NCBI RefSeq assembly: GCF_030053425.1
Contig: NZ_JASGBI010000001.1
Span: forward strand, 1,186,001-1,250,000
DNA length: 64,000 bases
Source: Lysobacter stagni
GTDB lineage: Bacteria; Pseudomonadota; Gammaproteobacteria; Xanthomonadales; Xanthomonadaceae
Direction of reading: 5' to 3'
In this document: piece after piece, positions 54,308-63,427 of the stretch
Numbering within the stretch: position 1 is the first letter of the stretch
Layout of the letters: each line of letters begins with the position of its first letter
Notes under the pieces: model-generated
Database searches by the model: none
Told to the model about the DNA's origin: nothing
What the model saw: only the letters and a program-made list of their open reading frames with translations
Program-made: the position numbers and the translations under genes

Positions 54308-55363
54308 ATGGCCGACTACCTGTTGTTCGCGAGCGAGCGCTATGCGCTGCCCATCCTGCAGCCCGTGGCGCAGGCGCTGCAAGCGCAGGGCCACGGCGTG
54401 CACGCCTGGTTCGTGGACGGTGCGGCCGGCGCCGCGTTGCCCTCGCCGGTGCGCATGATAGGCCTGCGCGAGGCCGTGGCGCTGAAGCCGCGGGCTGTGT
54501 TCAGTGCCGCCAACTGGGTGCCCACGTTCGTGTCGGGCGCGAAGGTGCAACTGTTCCATGGATTCAACGTGGAGAAGCGTTCCGACCAGCGTGGCCACTT
54601 CCGCGTGCGCGGCCTGTTCGACCTCTACTGCACCCAGGGCCCCGCGACCACCGCGCCTTTCCAGGCGCTGGCCGCGCAGGCGGGGCATTTCGCGGTGGTC
54701 GAAACCGGCTGGCCGAAGCTCGACCCGCTGTTCCGCGACGACCAGGGCGCAGCCGCGACGATGCGCGCGCCTGCGGGTGGGCGCCCGGTGGTGATGTTCG
54801 CGTCCACCTTCACCGAGCGCCTGAGCGCCGCACCGGACCTGTTCGATGCCATCGCCGCGCAGGTCGCGCGCGGCGACCGTTACTGGCTGCTGACGCTGCA
54901 TCCCAAGTGCCCGCCGGAGCTGTTCGAACGCTATCGCGCGCTGGCCGGGCCCAACGCCGTCTTCTTCGAGACCGAACAGCTGGTCACCGCGCAACGCGCG
55001 GCCGATGTGCTGCTGGCCGACACCACCTCGGTGGTGTCGGAGTTCGTCGTGCAGCGCAAGCCGGTGGTGACGTTCCGCAACCGCGCACCGAAGGCGCACA
55101 TGATCGACTTCGACGACCCCGCGTGCCTGCCCGCGATGCTGGATCGGGCCTTCGCACCCGATGCCGCCCTGCGTGCCGCGCTGGATGCCTATGCCGACGC
55201 CATCCACCCGTACCGCGACGGGCATTCGTCCGAGCGCGTCATCGCCGCGACGGACGCACTGTTGGCCGGCGAGCTCGGTCGGCTGAAGCGAAAGCCGTTG
55301 TCGTCGCTGCTGCGCGGCCTGCAGATCCGGCGCGAGCTGGGCTACTGGGGCCCGGGCGCGTAG
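54308..55363 (+). CDS. CDP-glycerol glycerophosphotransferase-like protein
   Basis: 351 residues from the ATG at 54308 (MADYLLFASERYALPIL). A GT-B-like fold with VQLFHGFNVEKRSDQRGHFRVRGLFDLYCTQGPATTAPF, ETGWPKLDPLF, VMFASTFTER and LLADTTSVVSEFVVQRKPVVTFRN. The HG pair and the D-T-(T/S)-S-V-x-x-E-F segment are typical of PF04464 enzymes. These transfer glycerol phosphate or a related group to a glycan. In Gram-negative bacteria the family acts in LPS or capsule decoration. The gene is divergent from the GT2 gene and convergent, with no gap, with the PH-domain gene. Confidence 0.82.
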   Translation: MADYLLFASERYALPILQPVAQALQAQGHGVHAWFVDGAAGAALPSPVRMIGLREAVALKPRAVFSAANWVPTFVSGAKVQLFHGFNVEKRSDQRGHFRVRGLFDLYCTQGPATTAPFQALAAQAGHFAVVETGWPKLDPLFRDDQGAAATMRAPAGGRPVVMFASTFTERLSAAPDLFDAIAAQVARGDRYWLLTLHPKCPPELFERYRALAGPNAVFFETEQLVTAQRAADVLLADTTSVVSEFVVQRKPVVTFRNRAPKAHMIDFDDPACLPAMLDRAFAPDAALRAALDAYADAIHPYRDGHSSERVIAATDALLAGELGRLKRKPLSSLLRGLQIRRELGYWGPGA

Positions 55364-56860
55364 TCACCAGCGCAGTGGGCGCCGCGCCAGCGTGCGCGAG
55401 AGCGCGTCGTACAGCGCCACGGCCTCGGTCTCCGGGAGGAAACGGATGCGCAGCGGCGCGGACATCGCACCGGCACCGGCGGTGTCCAGCCACAACGTTG
55501 CGGTATGACAGCGGCGGTCGATCGGCGAACGCGTGAGCGTCAGCGCCTGCAGCTTGTCCAGTTCGGCGAAGCGCCAGCTGCGGCGCCACCAGCCTTCGCG
55601 CACGGCCAGCACGTCGTCGTTGACGCACCACGCCATCCGCCGCGCGTGCTTGCGCGCCTTGAACGCCGACCATGGCAGCCATGCCAGCGCCAGCAGACCC
55701 CACGCGCCCAGTCGCCATTCCAACGCCACGGTGGCGATCAATACGATCGGCAGCGACGGCAGGAACAGCCGCCACCAGCTCGAGGCCGGCAACTCGCGCC
55801 ATTCCAGTGACGACCAGGCCGCGCGCGGCAGCAGGTGATCGATGAGTGCATCGCAGGCCTGCGGTGTGGCGATCGGCGCGAGTTCGCGCAGCGCGCGCTG
55901 CTGGCGACCGTCCTCGGCGACGGCGGTGTCCACATCCAGGCTCCGGCGCTTGAGCATCCGGTGCAGCACGCCTTCGTACAGCGTCCACGCCTGGATGCGC
56001 CGACGCGAGGCGCTGGTGCGCCAGCGCGCCAGCAGGCCGCGCTCGACGGTCAGTCGGCGGCCCGACTCGCTGAGGCGGAAGCCGTAGTACTGCAGCATCG
56101 CCAGCAGGATCGAGAACAGGCGCAGCGCGCCGACCGCGAACACGGCCAGCGCGACGCCGGTGGCGGCGTACTCGCCAACCCCGAAGCCGTGTTCGCCGGC
56201 GTAGCCGAACATCCATTCGCCGACCGTCTCGGCGAGGTTGGGCAGTGCGCGCGGACTCGCCTGCGACACCGCCGCGGCCGCCGCGCCGACCACGATCATC
56301 CCGCGGTTGGACACCAGCCCCACGCGCAACACGTCACCGGGCGACAGCGCCAGCAGGACGTCCGCCGCCGGCTCCGCATCGACCGCCGCGGTGGCGACGG
56401 CACCGCGACGGCGTACCAGCGCCTCCAGCGCAAGCGCATCGTCCAGGCGGAGCACGCGCATCTCGGCTTCGGGCTTGCGCCCGCCCGCGGATTCCAGGCG
56501 CACCTCGGCCACGCCGAAGACCCGGTGCAGCAGCGACTGCTGCAGCGCGACGTTGTGGATGCGCGCGAACGGGATCACGCGCAGGCTGCGTTCGAGCAGC
56601 CCGCTGCGGATCACCAGGTGGTCGCCCGCCACGCCGTAGCGGTAGGTGAAGTACTGCCACAACGACAGCACCACCAGTACGCCGACGCCGATCAGGGGCC
56701 ACAGCTCGTTGCGGTCGCCACGGCCGAACACCAGCAGGACGATGAGCGGCAGGATGAACTGCTTGAGCTGCTGCAGCAGCACGAACAGCCACGACATCGG
56801 ATGCAGGCGGTGCTCCGCCGCCGTATCGCTGCGCGGCAGGCCGGTGTCAGGCGTCGTCAT
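55364..56860 (-). CDS. YdbT-type membrane protein with bacterial PH-like (bPH2) domains
   Basis: 498 residues. Two N-terminal helices (LKQFILPLIVLLVF; LWPLIGVGVLVVLSL) lead into the first bPH2 domain: YFTYRYGVAGDHLVIRSGLLERSLRVIPFARIHNVALQQSLLHRVFGVAEVRLESAGG. A second membrane segment and two further bPH2-like segments follow (LSESGRRLTVERGLLARWRTSASRRRIQAWTLYEGVLHRML; AWCVNDDVLAVREGWWRRSWRFAELDKLQALTLTRSPIDRRCHTATLWLDTAG). This is the YdbT layout. Function unknown, probably a membrane-associated stress or lipid-linked role. It overlaps the YdbS-type gene by 14 nt. Confidence 0.85.
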   Translation of the reverse strand: MTTPDTGLPRSDTAAEHRLHPMSWLFVLLQQLKQFILPLIVLLVFGRGDRNELWPLIGVGVLVVLSLWQYFTYRYGVAGDHLVIRSGLLERSLRVIPFARIHNVALQQSLLHRVFGVAEVRLESAGGRKPEAEMRVLRLDDALALEALVRRRGAVATAAVDAEPAADVLLALSPGDVLRVGLVSNRGMIVVGAAAAAVSQASPRALPNLAETVGEWMFGYAGEHGFGVGEYAATGVALAVFAVGALRLFSILLAMLQYYGFRLSESGRRLTVERGLLARWRTSASRRRIQAWTLYEGVLHRMLKRRSLDVDTAVAEDGRQQRALRELAPIATPQACDALIDHLLPRAAWSSLEWRELPASSWWRLFLPSLPIVLIATVALEWRLGAWGLLALAWLPWSAFKARKHARRMAWCVNDDVLAVREGWWRRSWRFAELDKLQALTLTRSPIDRRCHTATLWLDTAGAGAMSAPLRIRFLPETEAVALYDALSRTLARRPLRW

Positions 56861-57341
56861 CGGGGTCGATCTGCCGGCCCAGGCGGTCGCGCAGGCGCTC
56901 GGCGTCGTCGGCGTCCAGGTGCGGAACGGTCACGGCGCTGTGGCGCGTGCCGGCGGTGTGCACGATCAACGTGGCCAGCCCGCGCATGCGCTGCAACGGT
57001 CCGCGCTTGAGGTCCAGATGCTGGACACGCGTGATGGGCACGCGCGTTTCGCGCTGCCACATCCGGCCACGCCGGATGGCCAGGCCTTCGTCGTCCAGTT
57101 TCCAGTAGGTGTAGCGATACTGCTTCAGGCCGATCCAGGTCCCCAGCATCACGGCCAGCGCCACCGTGACCAGCGGGATCACCCACAGGTCCAGCGCACG
57201 CGCCAGGGCCACGCCGCCGAAAACGCCCGGAACCAGAAGCGGCAGCACCGGGCCGAGCAGGCAGAGCAGGCGCGCGCGCACTGGCAGACGCTGCCATCCG
57301 GCGGCGGACGATGCTTCGGCGGAAAGCGTGGGCTCGGTCAT
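56847..57341 (-). CDS. YdbS-type bPH2 domain membrane protein
   Basis: 164 residues. Two helices (LLCLLGPVLPLLVPGVFGG; WVIPLVTVALAVMLGTWIGL) precede one bPH2 domain (YRYTYWKLDDEGLAIRRGRMWQRETRVPITRVQHLDLKRGPLQRMRGLATLIVHTAG), the smaller half of the YdbS-YdbT pair. The start is the ATG at 57341, which overlaps the upstream stop (ATGA). Together with the YdbT gene it forms a co-translated pair. Confidence 0.85.
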   Translation of the reverse strand: MTEPTLSAEASSAAGWQRLPVRARLLCLLGPVLPLLVPGVFGGVALARALDLWVIPLVTVALAVMLGTWIGLKQYRYTYWKLDDEGLAIRRGRMWQRETRVPITRVQHLDLKRGPLQRMRGLATLIVHTAGTRHSAVTVPHLDADDAERLRDRLGRQIDPDDDA

Positions 57342-58795
57342 TCGCTGAGCTCGAAGGCGTTGTAGGACTGCGTCCAGGGGCGGCGCGACTGATAGTTCTG
57401 CAGGCGGTTCTGCATGCGGTGGCGGGTGGCGTCGTCGTCCTGCGCCAGCGCCATGATGGCGCGTTTCTGGAAGTCGGTGGCTTCGGCGAAACGGCCGTTG
57501 GCGGCGTACGCCGCGGCCACGGTGTCCAGCTCGGCCGCGGCCAGCTCGTCGGCGTGTTCGATCATCGTGGCGGCCAGCTGCAGGGCGCGTGCAGGATCGC
57601 GCTGTCCGCCGATCGGGCATGCCGCAAGCGACCACACGCGGTCATTGCGTGCGTACCGATGGCCGGCGTCCTCCGCGCGCGCCTGCCATTCCTCGGCGAT
57701 GCGGCAATCGCGGGCGATGCCTCCGGCGCCGTTGAAGTAGAAACTGCCCAGCGCCGCCATGGCCTCCGGAATGCCGGCTTCGGCGGCGCGGCGCACGTGC
57801 GGCAGCGCGCGGCGGCTGCGTTCGGCCAGTGCGGCGGCACCGGTGGTCTGTTCGGTCATCAGGCCGGACGCCACGGCCCAGGCGGCCTGCACGTTGCCGT
57901 TCTCGCTGGCCTTCTCGAGATAGGCCAGCCCGCGGGATTTGTCCTGCTTCGCGAACTCCGGCGACTCGCCGCTGTACAGCAGCATTCCGTAGACGAACTG
58001 CGCGAAGCCGTCGCCATCGTCGGCCTTCCTGCCGACCGCCAGCACGCGATGGCCATAAGCCGCTGCGTAGTCCGGCCACGATTCGTTGAGGCGCGTGCGC
58101 AGGGCAGGATCGTCGCGCAGCGGGCGGTCCAGCACCGAGAGGCTGGCGGCCGCGGCGTCCTCGTCGCCGAGCATGTGCGCGACTATGGCCTGCGCCATCT
58201 GCGTCTCGCTCATGCCGGCCTCACGGGCTGTCTGCGCCACGGCCTGCGCCTCGTCCAGGGTGAGCGACTGCGTGACGACCTTCCATTGCCCCTTCTCGCG
58301 GACCAGGTCAGGACCGAACTGGAACTGCGCGCCCGTCGGTGGCCCGAGTTCGCCCACCGCCATGGTGTCGCTGATCAGCGTGACGTGACTGAGGTGCGGG
58401 GTGTCGCCGTCATCGGCCACGCCGGCCCAGCCTTCGCGGAAGGCCAGTGCGGCGACGGCGTTGTCGTCCATCGCGGCCAGCTGCGCGTCGCTTCGGGTGG
58501 CGCGCAGGCAATAGACCACCGTGCGATCGGGGCTGGGCACCCGGCGCAGCTGTTCGGGCGAGCCGAACCGTGCCAGGTCACGCAGGAACCCGAAGTGCCG
58601 CACGCTGCTGTCGGCGAGCACGCCGACGACGGCCGGGTTGCTCCTGCGGCTGAGCTCGGCGTAACGGTCCCAGGCGCGCGTGGCGGCGTTCATCTGCGCC
58701 AGTTCTTCGCGGCTGGGGCCGGCCTCGTTGATCGGGTCGGCCGCCCATGCGGGTGATGCCACCAACAACACGCCTGCCAGCAGCCAGTCACGCAT
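57338..58795 (-). CDS. secreted Sel1/TPR-like repeat protein
   Basis: 485 residues from the ATG at 58795, with signal peptide MRDWLLAGVLLVASPAWAA. The first half has no recognised family (RAWDRYAELSRRSNPAVVGVLADSSVRHFGFL...). From about residue 245 onwards, helical pairs of the Sel1 type appear (AQFVYGMLLYSGESPEFAKQDKSRGLAYLEKASENGNVQAAWAVASGLM; AAEAGIPEAMAALGSFYFNGAGGIARDCRIAEEW). It probably acts as a periplasmic scaffold. It overlaps the YdbS gene by 4 nt, so a role in the same process is possible. Confidence 0.72.
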   Translation of the reverse strand: MRDWLLAGVLLVASPAWAADPINEAGPSREELAQMNAATRAWDRYAELSRRSNPAVVGVLADSSVRHFGFLRDLARFGSPEQLRRVPSPDRTVVYCLRATRSDAQLAAMDDNAVAALAFREGWAGVADDGDTPHLSHVTLISDTMAVGELGPPTGAQFQFGPDLVREKGQWKVVTQSLTLDEAQAVAQTAREAGMSETQMAQAIVAHMLGDEDAAAASLSVLDRPLRDDPALRTRLNESWPDYAAAYGHRVLAVGRKADDGDGFAQFVYGMLLYSGESPEFAKQDKSRGLAYLEKASENGNVQAAWAVASGLMTEQTTGAAALAERSRRALPHVRRAAEAGIPEAMAALGSFYFNGAGGIARDCRIAEEWQARAEDAGHRYARNDRVWSLAACPIGGQRDPARALQLAATMIEHADELAAAELDTVAAAYAANGRFAEATDFQKRAIMALAQDDDATRHRMQNRLQNYQSRRPWTQSYNAFELSE

Positions 58796-58845
58796 CACGT
58801 TTTCCCCCAGAGTCGACGGGCGCCGCGGCCTCTGTGTCGGGCCGT

Positions 58846-59766
58846 TCAGCGGTTCCAGTACGGATTCTGTTCCCCTGAACCCGGCGGTCGCAGCGTATAG
58901 CGTTTGTACGTCCACTGGTATTGGGCCGGATCGCGTCGCGCGATGTGTTCGACCGCTTCGTTGAGCGCTGCCACTGCGACTTTCGGATCCGGGTCGGAAA
59001 CCTCGGCTGGCGCCGCATGCAGGTGCAGGGCGAACCCCGGGCCATCGGCGTGCGTGTCGACGCGTTCGCACCAGGCGAACAGCACCGTCGCGCCCGTCCG
59101 CGAAGCCAGGCGGCCGAGCAGGGTCATCGTCAGCGCCTGCACGCCGAAGAACGGCGCGAATTCGCCGTCGCCGGCCTTGGGTTGCTGGTCCGGGAGGATG
59201 CCGACCACACCGCCATCATTGAGGCGCTTGAACAACTGGCGGATGGCCGGGCCTTCCGCGCGCACCTGGGTCACGCGTGCGGCGTCGGTGTCGGCGCGCA
59301 CCAGATTGAGGAACGCCTCGACCACCGCGGACTCCGGCGGGCGGTACAGGATCGCCAGCGGCGTGCGCCAGGCCAGCCACTGGTTGAGCAGTTCCCAGTT
59401 GCCGTGGTGCGGGGCGGCGATGATCACGCCGCGGCCGGCGGCGATCGCCTCGTCCATCAGATCGGTGCCGTGCGTTTCGCGCAGCAGCGTCAGGTTTTCC
59501 GCGTGCGGGCGGGTCCACAGGCGGATCGTTTCCAGTACCTGGCGGGCGGTGGTGCGCAGGATCGCCGCGTGCATCGCGTCGCGCTGCGCGGGCAGCAGGT
59601 CCGGATAGGCCAGTTCCAGGTTGATGCGCACCACCCGGCTCTCGCGCACGTCGCGCCAGCGCCACCACGCCGCCAGGGCATCGCCCAGCCGCATGAGCCA
59701 GCGCCACGGCAGGCGGCCGATGAGGGAGGCGAGGGCGTAGAGCAGGCGTGCGGCGAGTGAGGTCAT
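58846..59766 (-). CDS. lysophospholipid/lipid A acyltransferase, LpxL/LpxM type
   Basis: 306 residues, normal for this family, starting at the ATG at 59766 (MTSLAARLLYALASLIGRLPW). The catalytic H-x4-E motif is in IIAAPHHGNWELLNQWLAW near residue 115, with LYRPPES and GVVGILPDQQPKAGDGEFAPFFGVQALTMTLLGRLASRTGA further on. The C-terminal PAQYQWTYKRYTLRP is typical. The enzyme transfers an acyl chain to Kdo2-lipid IVA or a related lipid at the inner membrane. Which position it acylates cannot be read from sequence. It is divergent from dtd. Confidence 0.9.
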   Translation of the reverse strand: MTSLAARLLYALASLIGRLPWRWLMRLGDALAAWWRWRDVRESRVVRINLELAYPDLLPAQRDAMHAAILRTTARQVLETIRLWTRPHAENLTLLRETHGTDLMDEAIAAGRGVIIAAPHHGNWELLNQWLAWRTPLAILYRPPESAVVEAFLNLVRADTDAARVTQVRAEGPAIRQLFKRLNDGGVVGILPDQQPKAGDGEFAPFFGVQALTMTLLGRLASRTGATVLFAWCERVDTHADGPGFALHLHAAPAEVSDPDPKVAVAALNEAVEHIARRDPAQYQWTYKRYTLRPPGSGEQNPYWNR

Positions 59767-59849
59767 CCGGCGAAGTCTAACGGGGCCGTGGTTGACCGCT
59801 CCGCGCGCCGCCCACAGCATCGTTGGCAGAACCGCCTCCGAGGACATGC

Positions 59850-60290
59850 ATGCTCGCCCTGATCCAGCGCGTCACCCAGGCCCGCGTCGTCGTGGGGGAG
59901 GAAACCGTCGGTGAGATCGGCCCCGGCCTGCTGGCGCTGGTGGGGATCGAGCCGGACGACGGCGACGCCCAGATCGCGCGCATGGCCGAACGGCTCCTCG
60001 GATACCGTGTATTTGCCGATGAGGCCGGGCGCATGAATCGTGGCCTCGGGGATACCGGAGGGGGCCTGCTGCTGGTCAGCCAGTTCACCCTGGCGGCCGA
60101 TACCCGCAGCGGCATGCGTCCGGGCTTCAGCACCGCCGCGGCACCGGAGCTGGCTGAACCAATGTTCAGGCGGCTGGTCGAAACCTGCAGACAAAAACAC
60201 ACCGGGGGGGTGGAAACGGGGCGGTTCGGTGCCCATATGGTGATCAGCCTGGTCAACGACGGCCCGGTCACCTTCCTCCTGCGGTCCTGA
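59850..60290 (+). CDS. dtd: D-aminoacyl-tRNA deacylase
   Basis: 146 residues from the ATG at 59850 (MLALIQRVTQARV), with GAGGA 5 nt upstream. Active-site motifs are intact: LLLVSQFTLAADTRSGMRP (S-Q-F-T-L) and the C-terminal NDGPVTFLL (G-P-V-T). The dimeric cytoplasmic enzyme hydrolyses D-amino acids from mischarged tRNAs and glycine from tRNA-Ala. It is followed by the rpoD promoter. Confidence 0.96.
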   Translation: MLALIQRVTQARVVVGEETVGEIGPGLLALVGIEPDDGDAQIARMAERLLGYRVFADEAGRMNRGLGDTGGGLLLVSQFTLAADTRSGMRPGFSTAAAPELAEPMFRRLVETCRQKHTGGVETGRFGAHMVISLVNDGPVTFLLRS

Positions 60291-60313
60291 GGCCAGCCCC
60301 GACCGGGCCGGCC

Positions 60314-60322
60314 TGATATACT
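60314..60322 (+). promoter_or_regulatory. extended -10 promoter of rpoD
   Basis: TGATATACT contains a TG extension and TATACT (60317-60322), close to the consensus. No good -35 lies 17 bp upstream, as is usual for extended -10 promoters. It is 40 nt before the rpoD start. Confidence 0.5.
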
Positions 60323-60362
60323 GGAACGTTCCCCAACCCTTCCCAGCGCGGTGGCGCAGCCC

Positions 60363-62219
<1,857 letters not shown>

Positions 62220-62245
62220 CGTCCGCTATCGCGAACGCTGCGCCA

Positions 62246-62270
62246 CGAAGCCCCGCTCAGCGGGGCTTCG
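62246..62270. terminator. rpoD terminator
   Basis: CGAAGCCCCGC and GCGGGGCTTCG form an 11-bp perfect stem around a 3-nt loop, 27 nt after the rpoD stop. Only a short T-rich stretch follows. The loop contains the stop codon of the small minus-strand gene. Confidence 0.75.
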
Positions 62271-62412
62271 TCGTTCTGGCAGCCTGCCTGCGCTCGGCAC
62301 CGCCGGGCCAACAGATGGGGCATGGCCCCGGGCCGCGGTACTTGTGTCCGCGGCTGCAGGTTTTCCAGCCGTTGTTCGTCGGCTGCGATGCGGGTGGTTT
62401 CGTCGCGTGCAT
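62257..62412 (-). CDS. 51-residue Cys-containing small protein
   Basis: The ATG at 62412 follows a perfect GGAGG by 5 nt. The product begins [19 protein letters not shown] and continues [19 protein letters not shown] before a basic tail ([12 protein letters not shown]). The three cysteines in the pattern C-x11-C-P-x-C-W-P-G look like a small zinc-binding or redox motif, and the GPCPxCWPG ending resembles small uncharacterised bacterial proteins I have seen, though I cannot name the family. It is too short for standard ORF filters. Its stop lies in the loop of the rpoD terminator, so the 3' ends of two convergent genes share a hairpin. Confidence 0.7.
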   Translation of the reverse strand: MHATKPPASQPTNNGWKTCSRGHKYRGPGPCPICWPGGAERRQAARTTKPR

Positions 62413-62445
62413 GACGACCTCCGCGGGGCGTGCGCCCCAACGCGA

Positions 62446-62820
62446 TTACGACTTGCCCATCTCGTAGAAGAACTGCTCGTGCACGATCTTGCCGTCGCGC
62501 ACGCCGTAGACGCAGATCTCCTGCATCGCCACGCGGCCCATGTCCTTGTAGGTCGCGTCGATGCCCATGACCACGCTGAACCAGCCCGGCGCGACGATGG
62601 GTTCGCCCACGCTGCCGCCGTGCACTTCAACGATGTTGTCCGCCCACTGGCGGCCCTTCTCGCGGATCGCGTCGAGGCCGCGGGTGACGCCATCGGGCTG
62701 CAGCCCGTTGCCCTCGATGCTCACCGCGTCGGCGGCGTACAGCTCTTCATGCGCCTGCTCGTACTTGCCTTCGCGGCACAGTTCGACCAGTCGCTGTGCG
62801 ATCTGACGGATATCGCTCAT
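62446..62820 (-). CDS. SnoaL-like (NTF2-fold) protein
   Basis: 124 residues. The ATG at 62820 follows AAGGAGAG by a few bases. The NTF2-like pattern includes RLVELCREGKYEQAHEELYAADAVSIEGNG, then VTRGLDAIREKGRQWADNI and a final VMGIDATYKDMGRVAMQEICVYGVRDGKIVHEQFFYE. The fold is a cone-shaped pocket for small ligands; no catalytic residues can be assigned. The ligand is unknown. It is upstream of the 51-aa gene, with 33 nt between them, so the two are possibly co-transcribed. Confidence 0.82.
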   Translation of the reverse strand: MSDIRQIAQRLVELCREGKYEQAHEELYAADAVSIEGNGLQPDGVTRGLDAIREKGRQWADNIVEVHGGSVGEPIVAPGWFSVVMGIDATYKDMGRVAMQEICVYGVRDGKIVHEQFFYEMGKS

Positions 62821-62931
62821 GTCACTCTCCTTGTCTGGGGAAAGTGCCAGCCTACGCCCGGCCCCTGACAGCGTGTTGTCAGGAGGCTCGTCCGACGCAT
62901 TCGGGATGCCGTAAGCTCCGCCGCGGGGAAC

Positions 62932-63417
62932 ATGAATCGAGAGATCGTCGTGGACGAGTTCAACCCGTATCGCAGGCCGGCAGCGGCCGTGCCGGCCAGC
63001 ACTGCGCCGGTCGAGGGCGCGCGGCTCTACAAGGTGTCGGGCATCGGCCTGGCGACGTTCATCGGAAGCGCCCTGGCCGGCGGCTGGCTGATGGCCCGCA
63101 ACTACCGTGCACTCGGCGAGCACGACAAGGCACGCCGCGCGCTGGGCTATTCGCTGTTGGCGACGATCGCCATCATGCTGTTGGGCGTCGTGCTGCCCGA
63201 CAAGGTGCCCGCCTTCGCCCTCACCCTTCCGCAGCTCATCGCAGCGATGCAGGTCGCACGGCGCTACCAGGGCGACCGCATCGCGGAATACGAAGCCGCC
63301 AGCCAGGCCTATTCGAACTGGCGCGCCTTCGGCGTCAGCCTGCTGGTGCTGGTGGTCCTGCTGCTCGTCCTCGTTTCGGCGGCGGTGATGCTGGAAATGG
63401 CCGGCGTGCCCCTCTGA
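62932..63417 (+). CDS. small membrane protein
   Basis: 161 residues. After a short soluble N-terminus (MNREIVVDEFNPYRRP) there are three hydrophobic stretches at about 37-54 (ATFIGSALAGGWLMA), 72-90 (YSLLATIAIMLLGVVLP) and 133-158 (FGVSLLVLVVLLLVLVSAAVM). No family is recognised. It is divergent from the SnoaL-like gene and convergent with the GH47 gene. Confidence 0.7.
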   Translation: MNREIVVDEFNPYRRPAAAVPASTAPVEGARLYKVSGIGLATFIGSALAGGWLMARNYRALGEHDKARRALGYSLLATIAIMLLGVVLPDKVPAFALTLPQLIAAMQVARRYQGDRIAEYEAASQAYSNWRAFGVSLLVLVVLLLVLVSAAVMLEMAGVPL

Positions 63418-63427
63418 GCCGCCGTGC

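Noticed and set aside
53468..55225. 585-codon minus-strand frame across the GT2 and CDP-glycerol-type genes
   Set aside because: It is out of frame with the conserved GT2 motifs and antisense to the second gene.
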